Shown piece by piece: positions 11,514 through 19,629 of a stretch of DNA of 42,315 bases. The position numbers were made by a program, and so were the translations under genes. The notes under the pieces were generated by a model. The model was not told where the DNA came from and ran no database searches. It was given only the letters and a program-made list of their open reading frames with translations. Position 1 is the first letter of the stretch, and each line of letters opens with the position of its first letter. Source of the DNA: Alkalihalobacillus sp. TS-13 (GTDB lineage: Bacteria; Bacillota; Bacilli; Bacillales; Fictibacillaceae). The stretch covers positions 1 to 42,315 of the forward strand of contig NZ_JAHKSI010000011.1 of the NCBI RefSeq assembly GCF_019720915.1. The letters run 5' to 3'.

Positions 11514-12608
11514 ATGAAAGTGAAAAAGCAGATGTTATCACTAAAAGCTTATGACCCAGGCAAATCAATTGATAATGTAAAAAAGGAGCTTGGCCTCACT
11601 CGAATCGTAAACCTGGCATCGAATGAAAATCCGTTTGGATGCTCAGAGAAAGTTGCAGAAGCTTTACAATCGATCTCCAATTATGCCCATTATCCGGACA
11701 GCCGGGCTGAAGAGTTGAGAGAGAAGGTGGCAAACCATCTGAATGTAGAAGAAAATCAACTGCTCTTCAGCAGCGGTTTGGATGAAATGATACAGATGAT
11801 CAGCCGTTTACTCTTATCACCAGAAACGAACGTAGTCATGGCTTCCTTTACATTTCCGCAGTTCAGACACCATGCTGTGATTGAAAGTGCAGAAATCCGA
11901 GACGTGCCCCTGAAAGAAGGTCGTCATGATCTGGAAGGCATGCAAAAAGCTGTTGATGGACAGACCAGTCTTGTATGGATCTGCAACCCGAATAATCCGA
12001 CAGGAACATACGTAAATGAAATGGAACTCCGGACGTTTTTGGAAGAAGTCCCGAATGATACGATCGTGGTCCTTGATGAAGCTTATTATGAGTACGTGAC
12101 AGCTGAGGATTATCCCGATGCCATGAAACTGATAGGAGAATACGATAATTTACTCGTGTTACGGACTTTTTCCAAAGGTTACGGTCTTGCCGCTTTCCGT
12201 ATCGGTTATGCGATTGGTCATGAGAAACTTATGAAAAATCTTGATATCGGAAGACTGCCATTCAATACATCAAAGTTTGCACAAATAGCTGCACAGGCAG
12301 CTTTGGAAGATGAAAGTTTCGTTAAGGAAAGCGTGGCACGGAACCGTGAAGGGCTCGAGCAATTATATGCGTTTTGCAATGAATATAAGGTTCCTTATTA
12401 TCCTTCACAGGGGAACTTCATTTATATTGAACCTGAACAAAATCAAGAGCAAATCTTTCAATATTTGATTCAAAGAGGCTATATTGTTCGACCAATCAAG
12501 GATGGAATCCGGATTACAGTTGGTAAAAATGAGGATAATGAAGAACTGATCAACCTGTTGAAGGAATTTCTAGCTGACAGATCATCCAATATAAAACTAA
12601 CATCATAA
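11514..12608 (+). CDS. hisC: Histidinol-phosphate / aromatic aminotransferase
   Basis: PLP-dependent class I/II aminotransferase. In Bacillus, HisC serves both histidine synthesis and the transamination of phenylpyruvate and hydroxyphenylpyruvate to Phe and Tyr, which explains its place in an aro operon. PLP-binding Lys221 is in RTFSKGYGLAAFRIGY; NPNNPTGTY and DEAYYEY are conserved. 364 aa from ATG 11514, preceded by AGGAGG at 11501-11506; an upstream in-frame ATG overlaps the ribosome site and is rejected. The stop overlaps the tyrA Shine-Dalgarno. Confidence 0.95.
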   Translation: MKVKKQMLSLKAYDPGKSIDNVKKELGLTRIVNLASNENPFGCSEKVAEALQSISNYAHYPDSRAEELREKVANHLNVEENQLLFSSGLDEMIQMISRLLLSPETNVVMASFTFPQFRHHAVIESAEIRDVPLKEGRHDLEGMQKAVDGQTSLVWICNPNNPTGTYVNEMELRTFLEEVPNDTIVVLDEAYYEYVTAEDYPDAMKLIGEYDNLLVLRTFSKGYGLAAFRIGYAIGHEKLMKNLDIGRLPFNTSKFAQIAAQAALEDESFVKESVARNREGLEQLYAFCNEYKVPYYPSQGNFIYIEPEQNQEQIFQYLIQRGYIVRPIKDGIRITVGKNEDNEELINLLKEFLADRSSNIKLTS

Positions 12609-12621
12609 GGAGTACGAGCCA

Positions 12622-13719
12622 GTGAAAAGAAAAGTTTTGCTGGTCGGTGTCGGATTGATAGGAGGATCTCTGGCGCTGGCGATCAAAAAAGAACACCAGG
12701 TAAAGATAATTGGATATGATCCTAACGAAGAAAATTGTATGCTTGCGAAAAAGCTTGAGGTGATTGACGATTATACATCAGACCTTCAAGCTGAGGCAGA
12801 ACAAGCAGATCTGATCATCCTTGCAGCCCCAGTTAAAGAAACAATCAAGCTGCTTGATGAGTTTAAACACTATCAATTCAAGCCGAATGTCATCATAACG
12901 GATGTAGGCAGCACAAAAGTGAATATCGTCAGAAAAGCAGAGCAGTTATATGATAATGGTGTTACGTTCATTGGTGGACATCCGATGGCTGGTTCCCATA
13001 AGTCTGGTGTCGGAAGCGCCAAGGTCCATCTTTTCGAAAATGCGTTCTATGTGCTGACGGTTTTTAAAAAGACGACTGCTGATCAAGTTAATGATTTGAA
13101 AGACTGGCTCAAAGGGACCAAGGCTAATTTTCAAATGATGGAACCGGAAGAGCACGATCTCGTTACCGGGATCATCAGCCATTTTCCACATGTGATGGCG
13201 GCAAGCCTCGTACGCCAGGTGAAAAGTCATGCAAATCGGAATGAGCATGTGACCAGGCTGGCTGCAGGTGGGTTCAAGGATATAACCAGAATCGCCTCAA
13301 GCAGCCCTTCCATGTGGCGTGACATCGTCCAGCATAATCGTCAGATCCTTTTATCCCTGTTAGACCAATGGGGAAAGGAAATGGAAAGTGTGAAAAGGTT
13401 AGTCGCTCGCGGTGACGGCGATGAAATCTATGATTATTTCTTAAGTGCTAAAAAATACAGGGATGCGATGCCGACTGGATCCAAAGGCGCGATTCTTGCA
13501 TTCCATGACCTTTATATTGATGTTGCCGATCACGTCGGTGTGATATCCGATGTAACAACGCTATTAGCGGAAGAAAGAATCAGCATCACCAATATCCGGA
13601 TCATTGAAGCACGTGAAGATGTATATGGGGTGTTGAGGCTCAGCTTCAGGTCGGATGAAGACCGGAAGCAGGCGAAAGCTTGTTTAGAAGACCATCAATA
13701 TCAAACGTATACGACTTAG
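12622..13719 (+). CDS. tyrA: Prephenate dehydrogenase with ACT domain
   Basis: Oxidatively decarboxylates prephenate to 4-hydroxyphenylpyruvate for tyrosine. A Rossmann fold starts at the N-terminus (G9-V-G-L-I-G14). The catalytic region has [12 protein letters not shown] and [11 protein letters not shown]-terminal ACT domain (about residues 295-365) is typical of amino-acid-regulated enzymes. The start is GTG at 12622, nine bases after AAGGAG. 365 aa is normal. It is the third gene of the operon, 13 bp after hisC and 10 bp before aroE. Confidence 0.95.
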   Translation: MKRKVLLVGVGLIGGSLALAIKKEHQVKIIGYDPNEENCMLAKKLEVIDDYTSDLQAEAEQADLIILAAPVKETIKLLDEFKHYQFKPNVIITDVGSTKVNIVRKAEQLYDNGVTFIGGHPMAGSHKSGVGSAKVHLFENAFYVLTVFKKTTADQVNDLKDWLKGTKANFQMMEPEEHDLVTGIISHFPHVMAASLVRQVKSHANRNEHVTRLAAGGFKDITRIASSSPSMWRDIVQHNRQILLSLLDQWGKEMESVKRLVARGDGDEIYDYFLSAKKYRDAMPTGSKGAILAFHDLYIDVADHVGVISDVTTLLAEERISITNIRIIEAREDVYGVLRLSFRSDEDRKQAKACLEDHQYQTYTT

Positions 13720-13729
13720 GAGGATTCAG

Positions 13730-15034
13730 ATGAAAACCTTAAGAAGCCTAAACGGAGCAGGATTGACAGGAACGATTCGAGTACCAGGAGATAAATCGAT
13801 TTCACATCGTGCCGTCATGTTCGGTGCCATTGCACACGGAAAGACAGTTGTTGATGGATTTTTACCTGGTGAAGATTGTTTGAGCACCATAGACTGTTTT
13901 CGTAAATTAGGTGTAAAGATCCACCAGGAGAAGGAGCATGTAGAAGTTGTCGGTAACGGCATTGAAGGTCTTCAAGAACCGAAAGACATATTGGATGTCG
14001 GAAATTCAGGTACAACTTGTCGTCTGTTATTAGGTGTTCTAGCCAATACACCGTTCCATTCTTGTGTGATCGGAGATGATTCGATTGCAAAGCGGCCGAT
14101 GAACAGGGTTACGAACCCGCTACGAGAGATGGGAACGAAAATCGATGGACGAAACGATGGGAACTATACCCCGATCAGCATCCGTGGCGGAAATCTGAAA
14201 GCGATCGACTACGTTTCACCTGTCGGCAGTGCTCAGGTGAAATCTGCTGTGTTATTAGCTGGATTACAAGCGGATGGGACCACAACATTGACAGAGCCTC
14301 ATCATTCAAGGGATCATACGGAACGGATGCTTAGAGCCTTCGGCTGTGAGGTGGAGGTCAACGATTTGACCGTTTCTTTAAAAGGGAAACAGTCTCTAAA
14401 AGCGACACATATTGAAGTACCTGGAGACATTTCCTCAGCTGCGTTTTACCTCGTGGCGGGTGCGATTGTTCCGAATAGTGAAATCACGATTAAAAATGTA
14501 GGCATCAATCCAACGAGAACCGGGATCCTTGATGTATTGAAAGAAATGGGAGCCGACATTACTTTAACCAATCAAGATACACAAACGAGTGAGCCGTCCG
14601 CAGATATTCAAATCAAGACGTCCTCGTTAAATGGAATAGAAATAAGTGGTGAGTTGATTCCTCGGTTGATCGATGAAATTCCGATTATTGCCCTTGCAGC
14701 TACACAGGCTGACGGTACGACTGTAATCAAGGATGCAGCTGAGTTGAAGGTCAAAGAGACGAACCGGATCGATACGGTCGTCAATGAATTGAAAAAGCTT
14801 GGTGCACAGATCGAAGCGACTGATGATGGAATGATCATCCACGGAAAAACAGAATTGAGTGGAAATACCGTAGACAGTCATGGTGATCACCGTATTGGTA
14901 TGATGCTTGCGATTGCATCTTGTATCGCAAACGGAGAAACAGTGCTCGAAAACAGTGGATCGGTTAATGTTTCGTACCCATCCTTTTTTGAGCAATTAGA
15001 ACAACTTAGTCAATCAATGATAAAGAAAAGCTGA
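13730..15034 (+). CDS. aroE: EPSP synthase
   Basis: 3-phosphoshikimate 1-carboxyvinyltransferase: joins shikimate 3-phosphate and PEP to EPSP (aroA in E. coli naming, aroE in B. subtilis). Recognised from [16 protein letters not shown], the central [12 protein letters not shown] and the C-terminal [11 protein letters not shown]. The overall pattern follows the Bacillus-type enzyme rather than the E. coli type (GNAGTAMR). 434 aa. AGGAGG overlaps the tyrA stop. Last gene of the operon, closed by a terminator shared with the convergent dck. Confidence 0.96.
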   Translation: MKTLRSLNGAGLTGTIRVPGDKSISHRAVMFGAIAHGKTVVDGFLPGEDCLSTIDCFRKLGVKIHQEKEHVEVVGNGIEGLQEPKDILDVGNSGTTCRLLLGVLANTPFHSCVIGDDSIAKRPMNRVTNPLREMGTKIDGRNDGNYTPISIRGGNLKAIDYVSPVGSAQVKSAVLLAGLQADGTTTLTEPHHSRDHTERMLRAFGCEVEVNDLTVSLKGKQSLKATHIEVPGDISSAAFYLVAGAIVPNSEITIKNVGINPTRTGILDVLKEMGADITLTNQDTQTSEPSADIQIKTSSLNGIEISGELIPRLIDEIPIIALAATQADGTTVIKDAAELKVKETNRIDTVVNELKKLGAQIEATDDGMIIHGKTELSGNTVDSHGDHRIGMMLAIASCIANGETVLENSGSVNVSYPSFFEQLEQLSQSMIKKS

Positions 15035-15060
15035 TCCCCTAACGGAATCAGCTTTTTTGT
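15027..15060. terminator. Bidirectional terminator, aroE / dck
   Basis: AAAGCTGAT / ATCAGCTTT stem with an A-run before and a T-run after. It overlaps the aroE stop and lies directly beside the dck stop on the other strand. Confidence 0.85.
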
Positions 15061-15061
15061 A

Positions 15062-15733
15062 TTATATGTGTTGCAGCTTTCGGTTATGGTTGATCGTTTC
15101 ACCAATCCGCTTAAGGATCGGTTCGACAGATGAATGATCTTTAAGAAGATCGTAGTCATTGATGTTCACTTTCACTACCGGGCATGTTGTGAAAGTGTTG
15201 ATCCAATTTTCATAGCGATCATGCATCTCTTCCCAATAAGCGATCGGTGTCTGTTGTTCCATCGGACGCCCTCGGAGTTTAATCCGGTCGATGATATCCT
15301 GAAGGCTGCCTTCAATATAGATCAACACGTCAGGATGAGGGAAGTAGGGTGTCATCACCATTGCTTCGAAAAGGCTCGTATAGGTTTCATAATCAATATT
15401 TGTCATGGTACCTTTTTCATGGTGCATCTTAGCGAAAATCCCTGTATCTTCATAGATGGAGCGGTCCTGGACGAATCCGCCGCCTTGTTCGAACATTCTT
15501 TTTTGTTCTTTGAACCTTTCTGCCAAGAAATAGATTTGCAAATGGAAACTCCAACGTTCGAAGTCTTGATAGAACTTGTCCAAATAAGGGTTCGTATCAA
15601 CTTTTTCCATGGATGTTTGAAAACCCAGGTTATCAGCAATCGTATTCGTCATCGTCGATTTTCCGACACCGACAGTACCAGCTACAGTGATGACGGCATT
15701 TTTTGGGATGTTATATTTCTCGAGGGCGTTCAT
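15062..15733 (-). CDS. dck: Deoxyadenosine/deoxycytidine kinase
   Basis: Deoxynucleoside salvage kinase phosphorylating dAdo and dCyd. P-loop GTVGVGKST at 19-27; the family motif DRSIYED and the lid segment RIKLRGRPME are visible. ERWSFHLQIYFLAERFKEQ is close to B. subtilis Dck (YaaG). 223 aa. The start codon overlaps the dgk stop (ATGA), with GGAAG in the end of dgk as ribosome site, so the pair is translationally coupled. Confidence 0.95.
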   Translation of the reverse strand: MNALEKYNIPKNAVITVAGTVGVGKSTMTNTIADNLGFQTSMEKVDTNPYLDKFYQDFERWSFHLQIYFLAERFKEQKRMFEQGGGFVQDRSIYEDTGIFAKMHHEKGTMTNIDYETYTSLFEAMVMTPYFPHPDVLIYIEGSLQDIIDRIKLRGRPMEQQTPIAYWEEMHDRYENWINTFTTCPVVKVNINDYDLLKDHSSVEPILKRIGETINHNRKLQHI

Positions 15734-16371
15734 TGCTTCACTTCCTTTTTATGAAATGTCTCTTCGACCACCTTCAAAATATCTGAAAGCTGGTCTTGAT
15801 TCTGGACAAAATCGATTTTGTCACCGTCGATTGTCACCACAGGTATTTCAGGATGAAGCTTTTGGAACTGGTACATAAAGATTTCATAATCAGAAGATAG
15901 CTGTTTCAGATAATCTGGGCTGATGTTCTTCTCTATGTCTCTCCCTCTAAGTGAAATACGCTTCAACAAGGTTTCCAGGCTTGCTTTTATATAAATGACC
16001 ATATTCGGTGCAGGCATATCCTTCGTGATGATTTCGAAAATTTGCATGTATTTTTGAAAATGGACTTCTTTCAATGTACGCATGGCAAATATTCGGTTTT
16101 TAAAAATATGATAATCGGATACGACCGGTTTTTCATGCTTTAAATACAACTCTTCAATATCTTCAAGCTGTTTGAAACGGTTACAGAGAAAAAACATTTC
16201 TGTCTGAAAGCTCCACTCTTCAATATCATCGTAAAACTTACCGAGAAATGGATTCTCTTCAACGATTTCTTTAAGAAGATGATAATTAAATTCCTCACTG
16301 ATCGCTTTGGCTAAAGATGTTTTACCGACACCGATAGGACCTTCTACTGCGATGAAGGGAGTTTTATCCAT
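15730..16371 (-). CDS. dgk: Deoxyguanosine kinase
   Basis: Deoxyguanosine kinase of the same fold as Dck. P-loop GPIGVGKT at 11-18; EEWSFQTEMFFLCNRFKQLEDIE and SDYHIFKNRIFA match B. subtilis Dgk (YaaF). 213 aa from ATG 16371, with AGGAGG 8 bases upstream. A longer frame opening with GTG at 16416 would place the ribosome site inside the gene and is rejected. Upstream on the minus strand TGCTACAAT (16413-16405 region) is a plausible extended minus-10 promoter. Confidence 0.95.
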   Translation of the reverse strand: MDKTPFIAVEGPIGVGKTSLAKAISEEFNYHLLKEIVEENPFLGKFYDDIEEWSFQTEMFFLCNRFKQLEDIEELYLKHEKPVVSDYHIFKNRIFAMRTLKEVHFQKYMQIFEIITKDMPAPNMVIYIKASLETLLKRISLRGRDIEKNISPDYLKQLSSDYEIFMYQFQKLHPEIPVVTIDGDKIDFVQNQDQLSDILKVVEETFHKKEVKQ

Positions 16372-16454
16372 AAAAGTGCCTCCTATGTACGAAATAAACC
16401 AATACAATTGTAGCACATACCGTCATATATCGACAGGTTGAATACGAAAAAACA

Positions 16455-16559
16455 GACTCATAAAAAGTGTCTGATTCCTTCTGAGAGGATGTCAGGATTT
16501 GTCGGGTCAAATGTTTATTTTCCCCTTCAATGCATGGCATTATCAGACACTTTTGAGTC
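16455..16559. repeat. 105-bp element with inverted ends
   Basis: GACTCATAAAAAGTGTCTGAT (16455-16475) is an inverted copy, apart from three extra bases, of ATCAGACACTTTTGAGTC (16542-16559), with about 66 bases between. No coding potential and no obvious target duplication. It could be a small inverted-repeat element or a large hairpin between the PhoH-type gene and dgk. Confidence 0.55.
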
Positions 16560-16593
16560 ACGCGAGGTATATACGCTCTAGTAGTGATTTACT

Positions 16594-16663
16594 TAAAATT
16601 CCCTACCTTTCCCGCAGGAGTGTCGTGAATTTCGGTTAAATCAACATTAATCTATAACAAAGC
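16594..16663 (+). repeat. R1 repeat, right-end copy
   Basis: TTTCCCGCAGGAGTGTCGTG, then AATTTCGGTTAAATCAACA, then the outer flank ending ACAAAGC, match the right end of full R1 copies; most of the core is missing. It sits directly at the 3' end of the PIN-PhoH gene. Confidence 0.65.
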
Positions 16664-16667
16664 AAGA

Positions 16668-18062
16668 TTATAAATAGCGAGCAGCTTTCTCTGCCAGATT
16701 GGAGCGTTCTGTACGTGAAAGTCGGATGATACCAATTTCATTTTCACGTTTCAGCCGTTCAATCGTATAGGTCAAACCGTTGTTCACCGAATCAAGGTAA
16801 GGATGGTCGATTTGATCAGGATCGCCGACAAGGACGATCTTCGTTCCCTTACCGACACGGCTGACGATCGTCTTCACTTCATGCTTCGTCAGGTTCTGTG
16901 CCTCGTCAATGATGATAAATTGGTTCGGGATGCTTCGGCCCCTGATATATGTCAGGGCTTCGACTTCCATGTTAAGTTGTTCAATTTCTTTTTCGATTTT
17001 CGGTATGCCATTTTTATCATTTTTCTTATTCGAATCCGGATCGATATTGAAGAGCTGCTCTAGGTTATCGAAAATCGGCTGCATCCATGGACGTAGCTTT
17101 TCATCCTTTTCCCCTGGAAGATACCCGATATCTTTTCCCATTGGAACGATTGGGCGTGCCACTGTGATTCTGGAATAATGTTTCATATCCTGTGTTTCAT
17201 GCAGAGCTGCCGCAAGAGCAAGCAATGTTTTACCCGTTCCTGCTTTACCGATTGCACAGACCATTTCTACCTTCGGATCTAGCAGTAATTCTAAAAACAT
17301 CCGTTGCTCCACATTTTTTGGTCGCAAACCCCAGATGAAGGATTCATCATCGGTAAAATAGAATGGGCAGCATACAAGCTTATTCCTTTTTTTAAGGACC
17401 CGTCCTACTGCAGATTGGTTGGTCCCTGCATTACTTTTCATCAATAGGAAATCTTGTGGATTCACTTCAGTTTGAAGATATTCGGATAACTGTTCTAGAG
17501 GAAGTTCATGATTCGCATGGAACGCATTGATGAATTCAGGAGGAACCTGAAGTTCGTGGTAGCCTTTATGAATCGTGAGGGAGCTTTCAACGAGACGGTC
17601 GTTTTCGTATAATTGCGCCATGAAATTTGGCGTATTGTGTGACTTCTTCAAGGCATCGGCTTTTGCAATCAATAAAATGTCATTAGAAACCAGAACGATA
17701 TCGCGCTGTGATTGCTCGAGGGCAATATTCACAGCAACAGCAAGAATCCGATTGTCATTCGAATCCTCATTGAAGATGCTCTTAATGTTTTCAAAAGAGC
17801 GATGATTCAATTCAATGACGAGTGTCCCGCCATGGTCAAGCGGAAACGGCTCATGTAAACGGTCTTTGTATTTTTCACGTAACGTCTTATACTGCCGGCC
17901 GAATTCCCGAGCATTTCGGCCAACCTCATCTTGCAGCCGTTTTTTTGAATCGATTTCTTCAACGACTACAGCTGGGATGACAACATCATTTCCTGCATAC
18001 TTAAAGATTGAAGCAGGGTCATGTAAAATAACATTCGTGTCCAAGATATAGATCTTGTTCAA
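16668..18062 (-). CDS. PIN-PhoH family ATPase (PhoH2/YlaK type)
   Basis: Fusion of an N-terminal PIN ribonuclease domain (about residues 1-140; acidic residues D8, E35/E36, D103 and D128) with a C-terminal PhoH-like P-loop ATPase. The ATPase has Walker A GKAGTGKT (272-279) and Walker B IIIDEAQN (D386, E387). Known members of this architecture unwind and cleave RNA. 464 aa, near the length of B. subtilis YlaK. The start is TTG at 18062, with GAGAGGGG eight bases upstream. It stands alone between dgk and tRNA-Arg, a place where B. subtilis has other genes. The cellular role in Bacillus is not established. Confidence 0.92.
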   Translation of the reverse strand: MNKIYILDTNVILHDPASIFKYAGNDVVIPAVVVEEIDSKKRLQDEVGRNAREFGRQYKTLREKYKDRLHEPFPLDHGGTLVIELNHRSFENIKSIFNEDSNDNRILAVAVNIALEQSQRDIVLVSNDILLIAKADALKKSHNTPNFMAQLYENDRLVESSLTIHKGYHELQVPPEFINAFHANHELPLEQLSEYLQTEVNPQDFLLMKSNAGTNQSAVGRVLKKRNKLVCCPFYFTDDESFIWGLRPKNVEQRMFLELLLDPKVEMVCAIGKAGTGKTLLALAAALHETQDMKHYSRITVARPIVPMGKDIGYLPGEKDEKLRPWMQPIFDNLEQLFNIDPDSNKKNDKNGIPKIEKEIEQLNMEVEALTYIRGRSIPNQFIIIDEAQNLTKHEVKTIVSRVGKGTKIVLVGDPDQIDHPYLDSVNNGLTYTIERLKRENEIGIIRLSRTERSNLAEKAARYL

Positions 18063-18388
18063 GGATCCAACCCCTCTCGAGAATGACTAGTATACGCAAC
18101 ATAATTAACTATTCGATTTTATACCTATCTTTACCTTTTCTATCGGTAAAACTCATGGAAATGAATAGCACGAGCGGCCATCAGGATAAAATCACCAAAC
18201 TTTGTCTTTATGCGATACCAGCTTTCTTTATATAATATGAGGCAAATCACTTTTCGGTATAGATTCTATCAAACATTTATGTGTAATATTTTAACAATTG
18301 GTCGAGGCAGATGAAAAGGAGCAGAGTAGGTATATAATCATTTATATGTCCACATTGTCTTTTTCATAAGTGATCATAGAAAATGATC
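18063..18388. other. Intergenic upstream of the PIN-PhoH gene
   Basis: Spacer with no gene recognised. Near 18097-18106 the minus strand reads GCGTATACTAG, a possible minus-10 for the PIN-PhoH gene without a clear minus-35. Confidence 0.4.
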
Positions 18389-18617
18389 TGTTGATTTCTG
18401 CGAAATTCACTCCCTTTCCGCGGGCTAAAGAAAAGCGGAAGCGACCCGGTTAGGAACGAAGTTCACTGGAAAACTGACGAGGAGGCTGTCGCCGCCGCAG
18501 GAAGTTTGAAGTGATCAAAGTGACTGGTCGCTGAGCTAGACATCACTTCTCTGAATGCGGGGTCTCGCCTGGCTCGCTTTTCCCGCAGGAGTGTTGTGAA
18601 TTACGGTTAAATCAACA
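18389..18617 (+). repeat. R1 dispersed repeat, full copy
   Basis: 229 bp bounded by perfect 9-bp inverted ends TGTTGATTT / AAATCAACA. The similarity of the two ends extends inward for about 35 bp, to CCGCGGG / CCCGCAGG. The core holds nested complementary tracts (AAGTGAT / ATCACTT; AGCGGAAGCG) but no open frame. It closely matches the copy at 36844-37106 base for base over most of its length. Confidence 0.85.
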
Positions 18618-18738
18618 ATCATATTCAACCAACTCTATAAATTAAAAATCTCCCTGGAAAGGAATTCGTGTGCCAAGTAATAAAAATAAATCCTTTAAAT
18701 TAAGTGAAAAAACCTAAGTAGGAATATGGGACAATACC

Positions 18739-18767
18739 TTGTATATCAAAGATAAACCTTGTATACT
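18739..18767 (+). promoter_or_regulatory. tRNA-Arg promoter
   Basis: TTGTAT (18739-18744), 17-bp spacer, TATACT (18762-18767), 33 bp before the tRNA. Confidence 0.7.
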
Positions 18768-18800
18768 ATATCTCAGCAATCTTACTAAGACAAAGCTTTT

Positions 18801-18876
18801 GGCCCCGTAGCTCAGTGGATAGAGCGTCGGTTTCCTAAACCGTGCGTCGCAGGTTCGATTCCTGCCGGGGCCGCCA
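18801..18876 (+). tRNA. tRNA-Arg (anticodon CCU)
   Basis: 76-nt cloverleaf. Acceptor GGCCCCG / CGGGGCC, D-arm AGCTCAGTGGATAGAGC, anticodon CCT at 18834-18836, T-arm CAGGTTCGATTCCTG, CCA encoded. It reads AGG codons. It marks the left edge of the accessory segment; tRNA 3' ends are common integration sites, but I found no second copy of its 3' end in the window. Confidence 0.97.
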
Positions 18877-19558
18877 TTAAAACCTTGCTATATAAGGACT
18901 AAACTGTATCATTCTGTACTAACAGAATCGATGAAACACCCGTATTGGGGAAAAAACGGTGAAAATTATTACATAAAAAAGAACTAATGCCACCTAACAA
19001 TTGGGCCTTTAATCTAAATGTTTGATAATGGAACCATAAAAACTTCAGTATTAATTTCTTTTTAAAATAAAGATTTCAGCTTCTCGATGAAATGTAATGT
19101 TCTTTTCTCAATGTTTACCAACCACTAAAGAATCTTATCCTGACTTTCTTTGCGCATCCTCCTTGTAACTTATTTCCCTTTTCCAATGAATTGCTCATAC
19201 ACCATCCTTTATTGTAAATAATTATCAAAGGATCGCTCTTTTTAGTAAAAAACATCATTAAATCCCTTTCTAATCGCTGTTGCCGATAATTAAAGTTTAT
19301 TGAAAATTTCGTGAATAGAGTTCCATTTGTAGAACTGATGGAATTGTACATTTACAGAGCCCAAACTTGGTCCCCTACTAAAACCTACATTAATTTCCCG
19401 TCTAAAGCTTACCTCCGAATGATTTTCGAGCAATGGTCATCAAGTAAATATCTGTCTGGCGATAACTCTTCAAGAATATTCCCTTTGTAAAATTGACTAT
19501 TTTAACTGTGCATAGAGGTTTTGTTTTTAAGGACTAAAGTGATCCAGAGTTTAAACTC
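18877..19558. other. Intergenic between tRNA-Arg and the large HTH protein gene
   Basis: About 680 AT-rich bases. Only short scattered open frames without ribosome sites occur, the longest 78 codons on the minus strand at 19115-19351, with no recognisable protein features. No terminator or repeat recognised. It may be decayed sequence. Confidence 0.45.
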
Positions 19559-19587
19559 TTGACTTGTGTAGCGTTACACGATACACT
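19559..19587 (+). promoter_or_regulatory. Promoter of the large HTH-nuclease-like gene
   Basis: TTGACT (19559-19564), exactly 17-bp spacer, TACACT (19582-19587). One of the best promoter matches in the window, 43 bp before the start codon. Confidence 0.75.
19566..19579 (+). promoter_or_regulatory. Palindromic operator inside the promoter
   Basis: GTGTAGCGTTACAC: five-base arms GTGTA / TACAC around a four-base centre, filling the spacer between minus-35 and minus-10. The gene it controls begins with a HigA-like HTH, a family that represses its own promoter through short palindromes. Autorepression is an inference from this arrangement. Confidence 0.55.
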
Positions 19588-19629
19588 TAAAGGAGATATA
19601 TTTACATTTTCTTTAAGGAGATCTATATC

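Noticed and set aside
19115-19351. 78-codon minus-strand frame between tRNA-Arg and the large gene
   Set aside because: No ribosome site, no domain or signal features, isolated in decayed-looking AT-rich DNA.
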